From Armillaria gallica (lineage: Eukaryota > Basidiomycota > Agaricomycetes > Agaricales > Physalacriaceae), in contig JBANDB010000012.1 in assembly GCA_037576215.1 (NCBI GenBank), positions 1,240,001 through 1,304,000 on the forward strand: a stretch of 64,000 nucleotides of DNA. Direction: 5' to 3'. The position numbers were made by a program, and so were the translations under genes. Positions 25,531-38,772 of the stretch are shown here, piece after piece. Each line of letters begins with the position of its first letter. Position 1 is the first letter of the stretch. The notes under the pieces were generated by a model, which was given only the letters and a program-made list of their open reading frames with translations, was not told the DNA's origin and made no database searches.

Positions 25531-27651
25531 CTACACGGCCAGAGCTTCGGATAGCCCTTGTTTGCCTCGGAGATCGTCGCGCGGCACTTGAAATGGAATT
25601 TGAACTCAGTACGACTTGCGATGAAACATAGTCTCAATAGGAGTGTTAGTACAAAATTTAGCCCCAAAATTGATACTCAACACATTTTTCAAGAACATAG
25701 ACCCTACCTTTGTTCAGTTTACATCGCAGCGCTATACTGTTCGGCATGGTTCCGCCGGAACTTGCAAAGACGTGACCGTGTTGATCGTTGTTTGCTGCAA
25801 TGTTGGACTTTGAAGTCAACCATCACCGGTGCACCAATGATCGTTGCTGTGTGCTTAGTGCTGCGGGCCTCTTTCTTGCTGTCGAGTCTCTCTCTTGTTG
25901 CTTCGCCTTTCTGTTTGCTTGGGCTGGCTGGCTTCTTACTCTTGGGACTTCCCGGCTTTTCTGGCTATTCTATATAGCTGACTTGAGCTCGCATCTGAAG
26001 CAACCGTAGCCTGTTCTCTTGGTAAGTTCCTTCTTTGTTTATTGTCCAGTGACTGATATGTTTTTGAGTCTTGAGGTTTTCGGTAGCAGGTTCATCAAAG
26101 CAGGAGGTCGCGTCCTATCCGAGGCGAGGTACAGCTTAAAGAGATGTATGCCAGTCGTCCCATTATCTGAAATACAGCGTATGCCGGTGTCATATCTTAC
26201 TCATATTTGGGATTGCTGACCTCTGATGTATAGGTATCCATTGGCATCACCGTTATAGTGCAATGTGGAGTTGTAGGCTCCTGGGTATTCGTTGTTAGGA
26301 GATCACGACATGATAGACATGCGGTATTGAGCATTGGCATTCAGAGACTCTTGTACTTAACTTGTGGAATATCACATCTATTATCTATAGTATTAGAATT
26401 AAGAGCACGGACTGGTATTAGAACGAAACGAATGCCTGCCCCTGCCCTGAGCGGTATCTGTCACATGGCTTGATCGGTTTGAACTGGGGCCGCAAAATTA
26501 TAACCCACGCTTAACCCCACCGGCAGATAGGTTTGGGTTCACCGTGCAAAATTTGCAGTAAGTTTAAAATATATTAGTAAAAATATATTATAATATAATA
26601 TATTTTTACTAATATATTTTAAACTTACTGCAAATTTTGCACGGTGAACCCAAACCTATCTGCCGGTGGGGTTAAGCGTGGGTTATAATTTTGCGGCCCC
26701 AGTTCAAACCGATCAAGCCATGTGACAGATACCGCTCAGGGCAGGGGCAGGCATTCGTTTCGTTCTAATACCAGTCCGTGCTCTTAATTCTAATACTATA
26801 GATAATAGATGTGATATTCCACAAGTTAAGTACAAGAGTCTCTGAATGCCAATGCTCAATACCGCATGTCTATCATGTCGTGATCTCCTAACAACGAATA
26901 CCCAGGAGCCTACAACTCCACATTGCACTATAACGGTGATGCCAATGGATACCTATACATCAGAGGTCAGCAATCCCAAATATGAGTAAGATATGACACC
27001 GGCATACGCTGTATTTCAGATAATGGGACGACTGGCATACATCTCTTTAAGCTGTACCTCGCCTCGGATAGGACGCGACCTCCTGCTTTGATGAACCTGC
27101 TACCGAAAACCTCAAGACTCAAAAACATATCAGTCACTGGACAATAAACAAAGAAGGAACTTACCAAGAGAACAGGCTACGGTTGCTTCAGATGCGAGCT
27201 CAAGTCAGCTATATAGAATAGCCAGAAAAGCCGGGAAGTCCCAAGAGTAAGAAGCCAGCCCAAGCAAACAGAAAGGCGAAGCAACAAGAGAGAGACTCGA
27301 CAGCAAGAAAGAGGCCCGCAGCACTAAGCACACAGCAACGATCATTGGTGCACCGGTGATGGTTGACTTCAAAGTCCAACATTGCAGCAAACAACGATCA
27401 ACACGGTCACGTCTTTGCAAGTTCCGGCGGAACCATGCCGAACAGTATAGCGCTGCGATGTAAACTGAACAAAGGTAGGGTCTATGTTCTTGAAAAATGT
27501 GTTGAGTATCAATTTTGGGGCTAAATTTTGTACTAACACTCCTATTGAGACTATGTTTCATCGCAAGTCGTACTGAGTTCAAATTCCATTTCAAGTGCCG
27601 CGCGACGATCTCCGAGGCAAACAAGGGCTATCCGAAGCTCTGGCCGTGTAG
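25531..27651. repeat. 2.1-kb almost perfect palindrome with virtually no spacer
   Basis: The left arm, 25531-26593, is read again in reverse complement in the right arm, 26594-27651. Outer ends are CTACACGGCCAGAG and CTCTGGCCGTGTAG. The centre is an AT-only stretch (AAAATATATTA...) at about 26575-26612. The only difference I find is one extra GGCT unit in the left arm (near 25925). Paired frames of 139, 66 and 71 codons appear on opposite strands purely because of the symmetry, and none has a family signature. It lies between the two OYE direct repeats. Confidence 0.95.
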
Positions 27652-27670
27652 CCTGCCCGTAAATACCCGC

Positions 27671-27712
27671 ATACCTCAGTCGTTCTACCATCGCTGTGCC
27701 CGACTGAGGTAT
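27671..27712. repeat. short hairpin beside the palindrome
   Basis: A 12-base stem, ATACCTCAGTCG and its complement CGACTGAGGTAT, with an 18-base loop. It lies 20 bases right of the palindrome end and has no counterpart on the left side. Confidence 0.6.
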
Positions 27713-27763
27713 GTATATACCGTTACGATATCTGCAACTATTACTTACGCTCCTTCATAGCTT

Positions 27764-27920
27764 TTTGTTCAGCAGCCCTGCTACTCCAATTCCGTAGTGC
27801 GCCCCGAATAGGTCGGTACAAGCCGCTACGTGAGAATCAGTCACGTCGACGCCCTTTACGAAGCTGAAATGTAGGTCGGACATGGGGGGAAGATTCAAAC
27901 ATTGCGGCCAAGGCGGGATT
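27764..27920 (-). pseudogene. GNAT acetyltransferase 5' fragment (second copy)
   Basis: It matches exon 1 of the gene at 21762-22723 (MSDLHFSFVKG...) but stops at the repeat edge, and it lost one base near GGAATTGGAGTAGC, so the frame is broken after HYGI. Nothing of the catalytic core remains. Confidence 0.75.
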
Positions 27921-28182
27921 GCCTCTTTCGTCATATTTGGTCTCGCTTGACTGGGCCTCTGACGCAAGCCGATGAGCCGTTCAACTTCTACCACATCGAA
28001 TACGGGACAAAGATGTTGCCCTCGCCTCACCAATCTTTGCTATCCTGCGAGGTAATCAAGGCACGGTCTGCCCGACTAGATTACTCAGTTATGGTGTTCC
28101 CTGACTCAACCATTACGGCCGACGCCTTCCAGATTTCTGACAAAGATGTCCACACTACCTCGTCAGTTCTTATCCGGTGGCC

Positions 28183-28189
28183 TATATAA
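28183..28189 (+). promoter_or_regulatory. TATA box of OYE copy d
   Basis: TATATAA lies 46 bases before the ATG at 28229, in the same context as copy c. Confidence 0.6.
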
Positions 28190-28228
28190 CAGTGGACTAA
28201 TACTGTAGTAGGACATCATACAGTGACC

Positions 28229-29505
<1,277 letters not shown>

Positions 29506-30089
29506 AGGTGTGAACCTTTTGTTTGAGATAATACCTACGTTATGATCCTCTTCGAAGTAGTAATTAGTATTATACCAGTTCATAATAATAGCAATGTTGT
29601 TCGCTTTACAACCCAGGCGTGACGGTACCATCTTTACAAGGCGTCTGATCGTCTCCAAGACCATTCATAATGAGTAGTGCGTACACGACATGGACACTTC
29701 ACCGCTTGTACGAATGTCAAAATTTCCGTAATTTCACCTTTACGCAATGACCTTTGTAGCACGCTACATACCCCAGAAGGATGTACCGTCACGCAAATGT
29801 CCAAATGCCCCTTAGTTCCTCTTTTTGCTTGCCATCGGTTTTCCGTCGACGGTAAAGCCTCCAATTGGAGGTGATGGGAGTCAGGACGATGAACACGGGG
29901 ATGATGAGCAATGGAATTAAATGGACGATTTCTACATTGCGCACCTTCCCCGCGCGCCATGGATGGAGTATATATGAGTTCGGCGTTGTCAGTCTGATAC
30001 ACAGCACTCACCGCAGTGGTGCCGCTTTCTCCCGTCCTGCCTATCTAGATAGGCCAATCAGCGGGACGACCTGAATTACAAAAGCGTTA

Positions 30090-30900
30090 GTGGTACCTTT
30101 ATACAAGTCCCCGGAGACTCGGGCAGCTGGGAGGTGGCCTCGCGTGATTCCTTGGCGGTAGCCACGGTCTTTTGCCCGGGTTTATTTCCAACACGTCTGG
30201 CCACCTCCTTGGAACGCTTTACGCTTTTCCCGATGTAGGGGAAATGGCGAGAACCAAGGATCGTAGCAAGGCCAAGTCGACAAGTATTTCTCTGGGGATC
30301 TCTCATTACTTGCGATAATCAATGTGAATGATAATAAGGTAGCCGTGGAACTTTATGCTTTGTAACAAACTTAACTCTCTGATACAGATTTGTCTCCTTT
30401 TGCCTTTCCTGTCGTCGAATGAGATTGTCACAGCTCCCTCACCAGAAAGGACTTCTAGCGGCGCGCGGACTTGATATAAGCCCGTCGTTGACAGGGACCT
30501 TCCATTCTCCGGATGAAATCAGGCTTTTTTTTCTGGAACCCCTCTCTGGTGGTGCGCAAGACGGAGAATCGAGTGCCAAGTCAAAATGCACAGTGAAGGG
30601 ATCCGTTTTCACCGCACTAATTCTCCAAAGTGAACGTATAAAAGGCAGAAAGCTTCCTTCAGTAGATCAACCAACCGGTCTTAACTCTCACAGCAGTCGT
30701 AGAACAATGATCTTCCAGACTTTGTCGTCGTTGCACTCGCCAACGCGCATCCCAACCGTCGTGCAGCTAGCTGCACCTTCCCCACCCTGCCTTTAACCAG
30801 CAGTCTTTCCTCGCCCAAGACCATCGCAGTTGGCAAATCTTTCGATGTACGACCACTGGTCTATTTGCAAGCTCCGGAACCCCCTGTGTCGATACAACAC
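30090..30900 (+). pseudogene. relic of pectate lyase promoter and first exon (inverted copy)
   Basis: It matches the reverse complement of about 13640-12690. The promoter with TATAAAAGGCAG and the leader AGTCGTAGAACAATG are clear. The start codon at 30707 is kept (MIFQT) but deletions in the signal-peptide region shift the frame, and similarity ends soon after the first-exon end (around 30890). No catalytic part is left. Confidence 0.75.
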
Positions 30901-31054
30901 TTAGCTTACATTATTTCGTGTTCTTTTTTTCATTGGAGGGCAAGAGCATTCACCACTAGTACCCGCAAATCACCGTCGACAACCCAGACGGATACGTTAT
31001 GGGTTCCATCACTAGGCAAACCATCGAACCGTGTACATACTCTCCAGGCGCTCG

Positions 31055-33241
31055 CTAGTAGACGTCTAACAAATCTTGCAATTCCACACACTCATCCCGC
31101 TGGCAAAGGTGTAATTTCGACCGTCCAAAATCAAAGAACTTGAAGCCGTCCGCGGTCCGCGCCACGTTCCGTGGTTCAAGATCACCATGCATGACACCCA
31201 AAGAGTGTAGTTCGATCACCGAATCAATAAGTTTTTGCCTGAAAGGTTCGGTTAGCCAATTGGGCTCGCAAGACACGATGAAATACCTCACCATTCCGTT
31301 GCGCTCACGCCCTCCTTTACATCGCCCCAGGACATACCATAAAGGTCCTCTAGGGTGTCTCCCACATCCTCGAGCAAAAATCCAAACCAGCCACCAGCAG
31401 GTCTTTGGAATACCCCATAACACACGGGGATGAGGGGACAGTCCTTGAGGGCCACTTCATACATGTAGAGCTCACGCAAAACCATGGCAGAGTGAAGTCG
31501 CGCCACAAGCTTCATGATGCGCAACTTGGCGTCACCTTCGACGCGGCATTTCCATACGCTGCTCCATCGACTAACCCCGATCTCGTCTACGAAAGTCACC
31601 ACGTCAACATATGTAGATGGAAAGCGAGGAGCATGAAGCAGGTACCGCGGCTGCAATATCGATAGACTTCTCTTCAAGGGAGTGGAATTCTTTGCTGCTG
31701 GGATGCTCTGAAGGCCAATGACAGAAATGCGGTGTATGTCGCTACAATTCAACCACGGATGATGCATTATCATCTAACAACATGTATCAGTATCTTCCAC
31801 TGTCCGTAAATGAAACACGTACAGCATTTGTTGCGACTTGCAGATCAATGGTAGGTATATCACTTGACCCGCCGGTGTTTTCTTCGTTGTCAACGGCGCC
31901 TTCGACATCGCTCTCAGTCTCATCTGCATCTGGTATTGTGCCTATTGTCAACGGCTGGCAGAGATCATGTGGTGGACTCTTGACGCCGCGTTGCGGAAAC
32001 ATATTGGAGCAGAGCATGGCGACGATTATCGCAATAAACGGCTCGGTTGGTATGTTAGCCTGAAATAGCGTGAGCCGTTTAGTTCGATGTGGATCTGGGA
32101 GAGTCTCGGTTTGAAGTTTAAAAACGGGCGAGAGGAGTAGAATAGTTCCTAGATGGGAGGGATCTATGGATTGTACTATGAACAACTGGTAAGATAACTA
32201 AATGACCGAGCGATGAGGAGAGGCTCGCCGAGTTGTGCTACGATGGCAATAAATCCACCAAAGAAAAAACCATAGTCCGCGCCTGCATTAACCATCTGCA
32301 ACGCGAGCTACATTGTGTAAGATGGCGCCGTAATTAGATGCTAAGTGAAGGCTGACCCTCACGGCCATGGCTTTGGCATTAGTTTGCTCCTTAGTGGCAT
32401 CAAGTTTGAGCGGACGACTGAAATCCTTCGCCTTTGAAAGTAAAACCGAATAGGCTTGATCCTCGTCGGAACAAACTAGGACGCGCTGCTGCCGAACTTG
32501 TCCGTCCTCAGGCCACCTTCGTCGCACGGTGATGTTGAAGTCGCCTCGCTGGGAATAAACGGTGCGACCGACAGCTTCACAGAGCACGCTGGTGCGACCT
32601 GGGAGCCCAGCAGCCTTAGCAATGGCCTGAACGATGGGGTCTATTGCTGAAACGATGCGGCCGCCATACAAGCTCACATCAGCCTCGCTCATGAAAGACA
32701 TCTCACTCATATGTTGCAAGTTCCCCTGCATTGACTGGCAAGAGATATCGCCAATGTCAAGGTCATTGACCACTCCACCGAAGAAATTCTTCAGCTCTGG
32801 AAGCATTTCAGGGTATGGTCGGCAGCAGAGGGGACGATTCTGTGGAGGGGCGAAGTTTTGGGCGCTATATATTGCAGTTGAATTCGAATATCTCGCATCT
32901 GGGTGCAGCTCAGGTCGGGCGGGAAGGAAGGTTAAAAGTTCTCGGATGTTGGCAGGACATGGGGTGTCCATGGTGGTGGGACCAGCACAAGGGGTTGTTA
33001 CTTCCAGTGATGGTGGGATCGCCCCTTGAGTCATATGTGGCATTGCTTGGCAAAGGCCGCTGGCCCAAGTCGATCGCTCCGCGTCGAATATGGAGGCCCT
33101 TATTTCACCAATCCTTTGCTCTGTGAGATAATTGTGGTTCGCATTGTTGGGAATAGATGTCGGCAGGCACAAAGGACGTGACGGATATGGCTCCAACGAA
33201 CGTATATTCGTGGCAGATACGTAGATGTGGTACGAAGCCAA
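31055..33241 (-). CDS. kinase-like protein with N-terminal domain of unknown function, possibly broken
   Basis: The C-terminal part (31773-31055) reads as a fungal kinase-fold domain: VVTFVDEIGVSRWSSVWKC, CYGVFQRPAGGWFGFLLEDV, then after a 53-base intron LHSLGVMHGDLEPRNVAR (catalytic loop HGDLEPRN) and FKFFDFGRS (DFG-like). An intron GTACGT...TTAG joins it to an upstream exon (about 32185-31810) containing NIPTEPFIAIIVAML, and a long frame 33241-32288 precedes that. Near 32290 and 32195 the frame can only be continued through gaps of 16-40 bases that are too short or out of phase for normal introns, so the gene may be damaged. Its first codons overlap a stretch (about 33000-33095) that resembles OYE/GNAT upstream DNA, so the true start may be the Met at 33043 or lower. 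Confidence 0.5.
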
Positions 33242-33429
33242 GAAGCAGTAGTGATCGATACGAAAATCAAAATAATGTAAAACAAAAGAGGGCGTAGCCG
33301 TCGGCCCAGTGGCTGTGAAACCACAATCCTCAACACGCTTTGCTTGGCCACATTCCTCAGTATTTCCTAGCCATTGCGACCAAAGCCTCGGACAACCCTG
33401 TACGTTTTCCCTCAGCTATCTGTATAAAG

Positions 33430-33755
33430 GTGGACTGATTCTCTACTAGGGGATCATCAGTGAACTTGACGCCTAAATTTTTTCGAACAACGAAAGCCAG
33501 CACGATATCGCTCGAATGCTATGTCGGAAAACACAAGCGATTTGATTGCTCTTGGATGGAAGAGTTTTTATCAGTCGTATGGTGTTTGTCTCTCTCATCG
33601 GGGCAATCAATGAATTCTCTCCTTTCTAGCCGACCCGGTGTATAGACTGGAGAAAGATGTCGCAGTGAACGCATACAACAGAAGGACGTTCTACTTGCGT
33701 GGCAAAATCATGCTAAAGGGATACATACATTATCCGTTCGCCAAAGATTAAACCG
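33430..33755 (+). pseudogene. old yellow enzyme relic, copy e (first and last parts only)
   Basis: The leader GTATAAAGGTGGACTGATT...GATCATCAGTGA matches the OYE c/d promoters. The start codon is changed (TTG at 33466). About 20 N-terminal codons (PKFF...STISLE) run straight into the C-terminal GDLIAFG-like segment, intron 3 and the last exon (VYRLEKDVAVNAYNRRTFY), ending at the stop codon at 33751. About 950 bases of the gene, including the catalytic His/Asn, are missing. Confidence 0.8.
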
Positions 33756-34173
33756 CCAAGCCGCTTTTATATATGTACGCACTTTCCTGTTAGGTTAAAA
33801 GTTTATATTGACCCACTTTTTGCAGTAGCTTACCCGTGGAGATGCGCCATAAACATCAATTGCGATGGCGATGTTTTTGTTTGCGTCACTAGACAGACGT
33901 TGCTTCAACGATGTGATACTATATATAAGAGTACTACGGTTATTTCGCATATACATCCCCGACCGTTCGTTCAAATGGCGACCGCCTTACAGCTCTCACC
34001 ATCCGACCTCCTCCACCGATGAGCACTTCCACGAGAGAAACTAGAACAGCAAGTAACCCGACTATGTCTCGACCTTCCTCTCGTCCATAATTATAATACG
34101 ACGTCAGCCATGATCGCATTCTACCGCGCGTCTTCTGTCATCGGCTTTCCGTCAAGCATCGAAACGCTTTCCT
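33756..34173. other. intergenic region; nothing recognised
   Basis: It lies between the OYE relic and the small gene at 34174. No feature beyond short TA-rich runs is seen. Confidence 0.35.
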
Positions 34174-34583
34174 TCACCCCTCCGGCTTCCCCTTCAACGC
34201 ATTTGCATACGACATCTTCTCTTTCCCCTTCCCGACACAAAGGTCCTCCCAGTCTTCTTCCTCGACTTCAACAGCCTCCCACTCCTCCAGATGACCGCTC
34301 TCTGGCATCATCTCGAACTCTTCCTTCTCGTTCTCTGAGAACCTGTCAGCACACACCCTTCGATCCAACGTCGATATGGCAATATACCTTTGTTCTTCGT
34401 CGAACGCAGCGACATCTGCTTTACCTCCTCGAGAATAGCGGTCTCGATTGTCTGGTCTATTTCGCTGGAATTGGAGTCGAATTCTCCTAGTACGCCATGG
34501 ACATGCGCTTTACGATCATGTACCCTGATGATGAGTGGGCGGGCGGCTCGGCGGCTGCGGCGTTGGTGCGCTTTAGAGGGCAT
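34174..34583 (-). CDS. small hypothetical protein with basic start and acidic end
   Basis: Exons 34583-34388 and 34334-34174 join in phase through a GTATAT...CTCAG intron to give 118 residues. The start MPSKAHQRRSRRAARP is strongly basic; the middle (LEEVKQMSLRSTKNK) looks helical; the second exon is acidic (EEWEAVEVEEEDWEDL) and ends MSYANALKGKPEG. I do not recognise the family. The charge pattern and clean splicing support a real gene. Confidence 0.5.
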
Positions 34584-34954
34584 AGTGGGTAAGGGATGGA
34601 TCCCAAGGCTGGGGACTTCTGAAACATTCCGCCCTCGATATCATTGTTATATACTGCTATGCGGTGACTCATTGAGTCAACATATGACTCAGATATTTCA
34701 GGAGACAGCTTGACTCGCATTTGGGCCCTGTCGGAGCCACGGTCGTGCCTGCCCAACCAACAAACAAATTGGGTGAAATGATAAATCCGAAGCGAGGATC
34801 ACCCACAGCTTCCCACAATAGCCCACGATCTACGGTACCGCAACATCTTTCTTCGTCCGGAACAGCTAGACGAGCTGTCATTCATGTGATATATACATCG
34901 TTCAGGAAAGAAACGTCCATGATAATCGCAAAAAGTCCTTCTGAGCCAGTTCTG

Positions 34955-36483
34955 TCACTGATAGTATCCAGGTGGCGATTCTCCTATCACGAGACCCTGC
35001 ACCCATCTCTCAGTTGATGCGGCATCCTCGTCATCCGCATCTATCCCTATCCTTTGATCGACAGCCTGCGATGCATCAGCCCTAGTATCGTATCGAGCTG
35101 GGGCCCCTTGCTTGAATTCGACAACATCAGCTTCGGAATTCATAGTGGAATCGCTTGCTACATTGCTGCGAGAGTCCTGTTGTTTTTTCTCCGCAGCTGA
35201 TGGCATCGATGCTGAAACGGGGGACGATACTACGTCTGCGCTGGGATGATACCGAGTGTAATCGATCCAATTCGATGGAGTCGAGGGCGATTTCAGCTGA
35301 GAATCGGACTCCGACAAGGAGACATCATTCCCGTTCTTCTCATAATCTTGTAGCCCAAACGCCAGGTCCTGCTCCTGAGAGTACTGGTTCCCGCTCATCG
35401 GGGACCCTAAGGGAAGCATGGGTGATGGTTGTGTGTGTTCGAAGTATGGGTTGTAACTATCTTCAGCTGCCGTAGACAACAGCGGGCAATTATCAGGGTG
35501 GCTGTAAGGATCATGTACGGTACCCACGTCGCTGATTCTAGATGGATATGCCTTGCTATATGGGATAGGTGTGGATCTGTTCGTATAGCATGTAAGAGGC
35601 CGTAAGCTTCTCTCCGCGCTGATGTCGGAGGCCGTCGATTTCGACGAGAGTGAAGGGGATGGGTAAGGAAAAGGAGTGCTCTGGTAGGACGCTCGAGGAT
35701 TGCCTTGTTTACGGCGCAGACAGAAGACGCTGAGACCTATGGCAGCTAGAAGCGTTATTACGCCGAGAGCGACGCCTAAAACTATGGCTAATGTATCACT
35801 TCTCGTTCCTTCTGGGTTGACGGTGGATGTGGGGGTATAAGATGAGGAAGAAGTTGAAGAGGACAAGGACGAAGAGGATGGAATAGATGATGAAGTCAGA
35901 ATCGAGGTTGACGGCTCATCGACTGTGTACCTGTTTGTTGATGAGCACACATGTCCGTGCGAGACTTGGTGGGAAACTTACATGATTGCATCAACGACGA
36001 TGTACTGCCCGCTAGGCGCCATGGACATCCGAAGAGTATGTGATGTGTTGCTCAGTCCAGTCCGGCTCCATCGTACGTTCCACATGACTGTCTCTGAGCC
36101 ATTACCGACCGATTTAGCAGATGTGTCCGTCAAATCGATGGTGGTGGATGGGCCATTGTCCAAGGTGACTTCAGTGTCGACTTTATATGGCCAAAGGGGT
36201 GCGAGGTAGTACACCGCAACGCCTTGGAGGGAATCATCAGCAATGCATTCATCCATAAAGCGAGCGGAAACCAACCTGTGAATGTAAAAGTGGCGGATGC
36301 AGAGCTGTCCTCGCTCAGAGAGTGGCTCCCGCCAAAGTCCAATGTAGAGTTATAGATGGAACGGTCATTCCAAATCCCTTCGTATACGATCCGTCCATCT
36401 GTATCGTCGATCGTGATATTGTCGAGCGTGGCGATGGCGTGCTGGATAAGAATGGACAGGACCAGCAGGAGCATACGAGACAT
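34955..36483 (-). CDS. single-pass membrane protein, agaricomycete type
   Basis: The product is about 474 residues. Exons are 36483-36276, 36222-35982 and 35930-34955. The start chosen is the Met giving the signal peptide MSRMLLLVLSILIQHAIA; an in-frame Met 14 codons earlier is possible but spoils it. An extracellular beta-rich region follows (DTDGRIVYEGIW, YYLAPLWPYKVDTEV), then a Ser/Thr-rich stalk, one transmembrane helix (LAIVLGVALGVITLLAAIGL) and a stop-transfer CLRRKQ. The remaining 250 residues are cytoplasmic, low complexity, rich in Ser, Pro and Tyr. This layout is common in mushroom-forming fungi; ligand and function are unknown. Confidence 0.85.
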
Positions 36484-36525
36484 CGTTATCGTTTGCTGGT
36501 GCTGGCGGCTGTTAGCAAGTGACAT

Positions 36526-38208
36526 CGTCTATGCGTTGATGGACCACAAGAGAGTGTGTCATTCGGCGCTTATCATCGTGATAGGGGATGTATGTGTGAC
36601 TTTGGAGGAGGGAAGGTGGGTTTGGAGAATAATGACTGAGGTTTCTACTCACAATCGTCTCAGTGGATATGCAAGGGATTCGAAGATGCTGATAGGCCTG
36701 TCGTCGGTCTCCATGACGGGCAGCGGAATTCCTAGCAGGCTCTGCGTTAGAGTTCAGTCAAGCCTGTCAAGGTCTTCACGCTGGCACTGAACAGAAAGTA
36801 CGACTAATGCAGGTCGACCGGTTAGTCACAAGATAAAATCGTGGTTAATGCTTGCTACGGGGCTTTATCAATGCCTGAGAAGTTCACGCAGATTACCGGA
36901 CTTGTATCGTGGTGGGTGATGGAAGGTATCGACGCACTGCATGTGTGGGAAGAAGTTTTCCCGCCAATCGGCCCGACTGTCCGCTGGTTCTGGGGTCCTT
37001 GCACAGTAAGTATTTAGCGCGCAACCTTTATCTCGTCCGACTCATGCTTCGCTTGCTTCGATTCCCTAAGATACTAGATCTCGTCAATCTTATTTATGCT
37101 CGGCTGTGACTTACAGCTGTTTTATCAAATTTGGACCTCAACGAAGCCGTCGGAGTTGTCGATTTATAGTCCTTGACTCATCTACGTACCATATTTTATT
37201 CCGTGGCTATCGAGAAACGATACGGATGCGACGTTAAGCGTGAATTCGAAGGTATGAAAACGCAGTCTATACATGGCCCTAGGCTCTAATCCATAATCTT
37301 CATAGTATCGTACATTGTGGTTACACAGACGTTCGCTCATGTTCTTGGTGTCCGCAATCTTTCCGAACTCTACTCTTCACGCCCGATTCCAACCCGATTC
37401 TGTACGGCTGTACAACTAATCCAAAATCGCACATGGCATCTGGAACACCACATGGACACCCAAGGCTTCGCCGGAGAACGATCTCTCATCGCTTCAGTGT
37501 GGCGGCGGTGCGATCTCAGCCCTGCTTCTTGTTTATGCTTCAAGGACATGGCAGTGAAGTTCCTCCCAGAACTGTCTGCTCTTTGAACAATTCGACGATG
37601 TGTCAGTCGAAATATTGTGTGGTATTTCTTTGATTTGGATCTCGATCTCCCCAGATTTGTGCTAGAAATGATGAAAGGGTGGTATTAGTTATGAGCCTCA
37701 GAGCTCGGAGAGTTGTAATGGTACCTTGTATTTTTCTCTATTCTCCAGTTCTTTCTAGGTGCTGGCCGAGAACTTGAACTGCACAAGTTCAAGCGCCCAA
37801 ATGCTTGTGTAACTTCCCTCGACATCAAGTTCGAGTATTCTCCAGGTGGAGGTGGGTTGGTAAACGCGCCTAACAGCCTTCTTCGGTACTTATGCTACCC
37901 CATGCGCCACACGTGGCTGCATCCCCCTGTTTCTTATTAACCTACTGCCTTTGTCGTCCGTTTGATTTGCCAGAGGAATGGCATCACTGATGGTAAAGAT
38001 ATTTCTCTCATCGTTGCTCCTATTAATCTTAGTAGCCGCCAGCGTCGATTCAGTGTGCTTGTAAATAAACCGACTCGGTGCTACATAGTACTCTCTTTGT
38101 ATAATAAAAGATGATGACGTTACAAGTGGCGTGAGAGACCATTAATAGCATTATCGATTATCATTAATGCAAGGAACGGTGTATAAATGAACGAGGAGAT
38201 TAGGGATA
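36526..38208. other. 1.7-kb stretch; no recognisable gene
   Basis: Plus-strand frames at 36356-36790 and 37317-37633 show no family motif and no matching splice partners. Nothing else is evident. Confidence 0.35.
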
Positions 38209-38772
38209 CTAACGAGTGAAAGAAATAGGTAGATGTCCAAATGAGTGTGCGTGATTTGAGCTCTGCTCATCAGCCAGCCGTGAAAACAAATCACGCTTCC
38301 GGGCTAGTTTTGGAGGTAATGAACCCGTCTGTGGAAGTGAGCAAGTCTGATCAAAGAATGAAATCAACATGCGAAACAATCACGAACACGAGGATGCAAC
38401 GTACCAAGTCTATTCCTTCAGACTCGGCGTCGGTCTGCATGTCGGTCTGCATATCCGACGACACATTGTCGTCCGTCGAAGCCTTTGTTGCAATAAGTGA
38501 ACCGTAAAAAATACTGAGCCACTCAAGCCTACCTCTTCGGAAGCGATGATATCCATGCACCTTTCCTTGTGGTAATTCCAGCACCGCAAGTAATACTGCT
38601 TTCCTCTATCTAGCTTCACACGCGTACCACACGCCAGACACACCACACTTTGAGGCTTTAACTGCTTGGGATCCACCCAGCGGTCGGAAGCAAGGATAGC
38701 CTTTCGTTCGTGTCCAGATGAACGAGAGGGGGAGAAGATGGTGGCCTCTTTGTTGGCTCTGACGCACGGCAT
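38209..38772 (-). CDS. single zinc-finger protein, local family member 1
   Basis: Exons 38772-38533, 38482-38405 and 38328-38209 give about 145 residues. The domain reads RWVDPKQ, then SVVCLACG, VKLDRG, and WNYHKERC: a CxxC pair, a conserved LD(R/K) and an H-x4-C pair after a Trp. This matches members at 39203 and 41652. The pattern suggests a single C2HC zinc finger, probably nucleic-acid binding. If the last intron is not spliced the protein ends in a hydrophobic tail at 38351. Ser/Thr/Asp-rich sequence follows the finger. I cannot name the family. Confidence 0.6.

Noticed and set aside
25558..27624. Paired open frames of 139, 66 and 71 codons on opposite strands
   Set aside because: They are mirror images forced by the palindrome. 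They carry no family motif, and the 4-base difference changes the frame in one arm.
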